The position numbers and the translations under genes were made by a program. The notes beneath the pieces were generated by a model that saw only the letters and a list, made by a program, of their open reading frames with translations, was not told the DNA's origin and ran no database searches. A stretch of 22,373 nucleotides of DNA from an uncultured Oscillospiraceae bacterium (GTDB lineage Bacteria > Bacillota > Clostridia > Oscillospirales > Ruminococcaceae). Position 1 is the first letter of the stretch, and each line of letters begins with the position of its first letter. Below are positions 20,865 through 22,373 of this stretch, piece by piece. The stretch lies in contig USLH01000015.1 of assembly GCA_900555435.1 (NCBI GenBank), forward strand, positions 1-22,373, in the 5' to 3' direction.

Positions 20865-22373
20865 ATGAACGACGAACGTATCCAGACCCCTCAGGATGAG
20901 GAAGCCGAATTCAGTGAGCATGCCCGGGTCCGCCGGGAGAAGCTGGCTGCGCTGAAAGCGGACGGCAGAGATCCGTACACCATCACCTCCTACCCCGTGG
21001 ACGCCTATGCCAACGATATTCGGGAAAAATTCGAGGTGATGGACGGGAAAGAAGTCCACATTGCCGGCCGGATGATGAGCCGCCGGATCATGGGCAAGGC
21101 AAGCTTCCTTGATCTCAGAGACGGCACCGACCGGATGCAGGTCTATGTCAAACGGGATGACGTAGGCGAAGACGTTTACGCCGACTTCAAAAAATGGGAC
21201 ATCGGCGACGTGATCGGCGTCAAGGGCATGGTTTTCCGCACCCAGAAGGGCGAGATCTCCGTTCACACCCATGAGATCACACTGCTTTCCAAATCCCTGC
21301 TTCCCCTGCCGGAGAAATTTCATGGCTTGAAGGATACCGAGACCCGCTACCGCCAGCGGTATGTGGATCTGATCGTCAATCCCGAAGTGAAAGAGACCTT
21401 CGTGAAGCGCAGCCAGATCCTGCGGGAACTGCGGGCTTTCCTGGACGGAGAGGGATTTCTGGAGGTAGAGACCCCCATCCTGACCCCCTTTGAGATCGGC
21501 GCTTCCGCCCGGCCCTTTACCACCCACCACAACACCCTGGACATGGACATGGTCCTGCGCATCGAGACGGAGCTTTATCTGAAGCGGCTCATCGTAGGCG
21601 GCTTCGAGCGGGTTTATGAGGTAGGGCGCATTTTCCGGAACGAGGGCATGGATCCCAAGCACAATCCGGAGTTCACCACCATCGAGCTGTATCAGGCTTA
21701 CACCGATTTCCACGGCATGATGGATCTGGTGGAAAAGATGATGAAGACCGTGGCGCAGAAGGTCTGCGGCAGCCTGAAGATCACTTATCAGGGGCATGAG
21801 ATTGACCTGGGGCGCTGGGAGCGGTTGACCATGGTGGAGGCTGTGAAGAAATACTCCGGCGTGGATTTCAACGACTGGAAGACCGACGAAGACGCTATTG
21901 CCTGTGCAAAGGAGCACAATGTGGAGCTGCCGGAGGTTCCCACCAAGGGTGCCATCCTTGCGGAGTTCTTTGACGCTTATGTAGAGGATAAGCTGATCCA
22001 GCCTACTTTTATCTACGATTATCCTGTGGAGATCAGCCCCCTGGCCAAGCGGAAACCCGACGATCCCGCCTTCACCGAGCGGTTTGAATACTTCATCAAC
22101 TGCACCGAATTTGGCAATGCGTTCAGCGAATTGAACGACCCCATCGACCAGAAAGAGCGGTTTGAGCGGCAGGTAGCCGAGCGGAAGAAGCTGGATCCTG
22201 CCAGTAAGGCGCAGGTGGACTACGACTATGTGACCGCATTGGAGTACGGTATGCCGCCTACCGGCGGACTGGGATTCGGCGTGGATCGGCTGGCGATGCT
22301 GTTGACCGACAGCGCTTCCATCCGGGATGTGCTGCTGTTTCCGACAATGAAGCCGTTGGACTCTGACAAGAAG
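20865..22373 (+). CDS. lysS: Lysyl-tRNA synthetase, class II, 3' partial
   Basis: LysRS charges tRNA-Lys. The frame opens at ATG 20865, nine bases or so after AAAGGA, and stays open through 503 codons to the window edge, so only the extreme C-terminus can be missing. An N-terminal OB-fold anticodon-binding domain ('VHIAGRMMSRRIMGKASFLD') precedes the catalytic core. Motif 2 is 'GRIFRNEGMDPKHNPEF' with R255, R258 and E260. 'FGNAFSELNDP' holds lysine-site residues. Motif 3 is 'GGLGFGVDRL' with R475. Two stretches depart from the forms I know best: 'FEIGASARPF' where 'IPGGA.ARPF' is common, and 'LRIETELYLKRL' where 'RIAPELYLKRL' is common. These may be lineage-typical. It is cotranscribed with greA. 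Confidence 0.96.
   Translation, partial: MNDERIQTPQDEEAEFSEHARVRREKLAALKADGRDPYTITSYPVDAYANDIREKFEVMDGKEVHIAGRMMSRRIMGKASFLDLRDGTDRMQVYVKRDDVGEDVYADFKKWDIGDVIGVKGMVFRTQKGEISVHTHEITLLSKSLLPLPEKFHGLKDTETRYRQRYVDLIVNPEVKETFVKRSQILRELRAFLDGEGFLEVETPILTPFEIGASARPFTTHHNTLDMDMVLRIETELYLKRLIVGGFERVYEVGRIFRNEGMDPKHNPEFTTIELYQAYTDFHGMMDLVEKMMKTVAQKVCGSLKITYQGHEIDLGRWERLTMVEAVKKYSGVDFNDWKTDEDAIACAKEHNVELPEVPTKGAILAEFFDAYVEDKLIQPTFIYDYPVEISPLAKRKPDDPAFTERFEYFINCTEFGNAFSELNDPIDQKERFERQVAERKKLDPASKAQVDYDYVTALEYGMPPTGGLGFGVDRLAMLLTDSASIRDVLLFPTMKPLDSDKK

Noticed and set aside
1..22373. CRISPR arrays, tRNA or rRNA genes, insertion sequences, prophage or defence islands
   Set aside because: No regular direct repeats, tRNA-like cloverleaf stretches, transposase or phage-type genes were seen. 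The content is conserved housekeeping genes.

Overview
The window looks like a chromosomal housekeeping stretch from a Gram-positive member of the Clostridia, most likely of the Oscillospiraceae/Ruminococcaceae type. The reasons are the moderately high G+C, strong AGGAGG-type ribosome binding sites, frequent GTG and TTG starts, and the gene order. The order ylbF-mutS-mutL-miaA-hfq, then yggS-sepF-ylmH-divIVA-ileS-lspA-rluD, then a split transketolase and greA-lysS, is characteristic of Firmicutes. All convincing genes lie on the + strand and are tightly packed. No gap exceeds about 205 bases. I see no tRNA, rRNA, CRISPR array, insertion sequence or prophage.

Layout. (1) 1-6679, DNA repair block: the end of a YlbF-family gene with a Cys/His-rich tail, mutS, three small genes (a DUF6440 protein, a membrane protein, and a gene that looks broken by two compensating frameshifts), mutL, and a membrane protein with a C-terminal zinc ribbon. 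(2) 6680-9059: a kinase-fold small-molecule phosphotransferase, miaA (tRNA modification) and hfq (RNA chaperone), with a probable promoter and a hairpin just before hfq. (3) 9056-18287, cell-division and envelope block: a membrane-anchored HlyD-like protein, yggS, sepF, ylmH, divIVA, ileS, lspA, an rluD-type pseudouridine synthase and a HAD phosphatase, many of them overlapping or only bases apart. (4) 18348-20157: the two halves of a split transketolase. (5) 20182-22373: a perfect-consensus promoter (TTGACA, 17 bases, TATAAT), a structured leader of about 145 bases, greA, and lysS, which runs off the right edge.

Functionally, MutS and MutL form mismatch repair. MiaA, the pseudouridine synthase, IleRS, LysRS, YlmH and GreA serve translation and transcription. 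SepF and DivIVA organise the division septum and poles, and LspA matures lipoproteins.

I did not find a clearly new multi-gene system. The observations most worth a second look are the apparently double-frameshifted gene between mutS and mutL, the structured greA leader, the metal-ligand tail on the YlbF-family protein, the uncharacterised HlyD-like protein fused by overlap into the division locus, and two long perfect hairpins in the small gaps after ylmH and ileS. Domain calls rest on motif recognition by eye. No database search was run.
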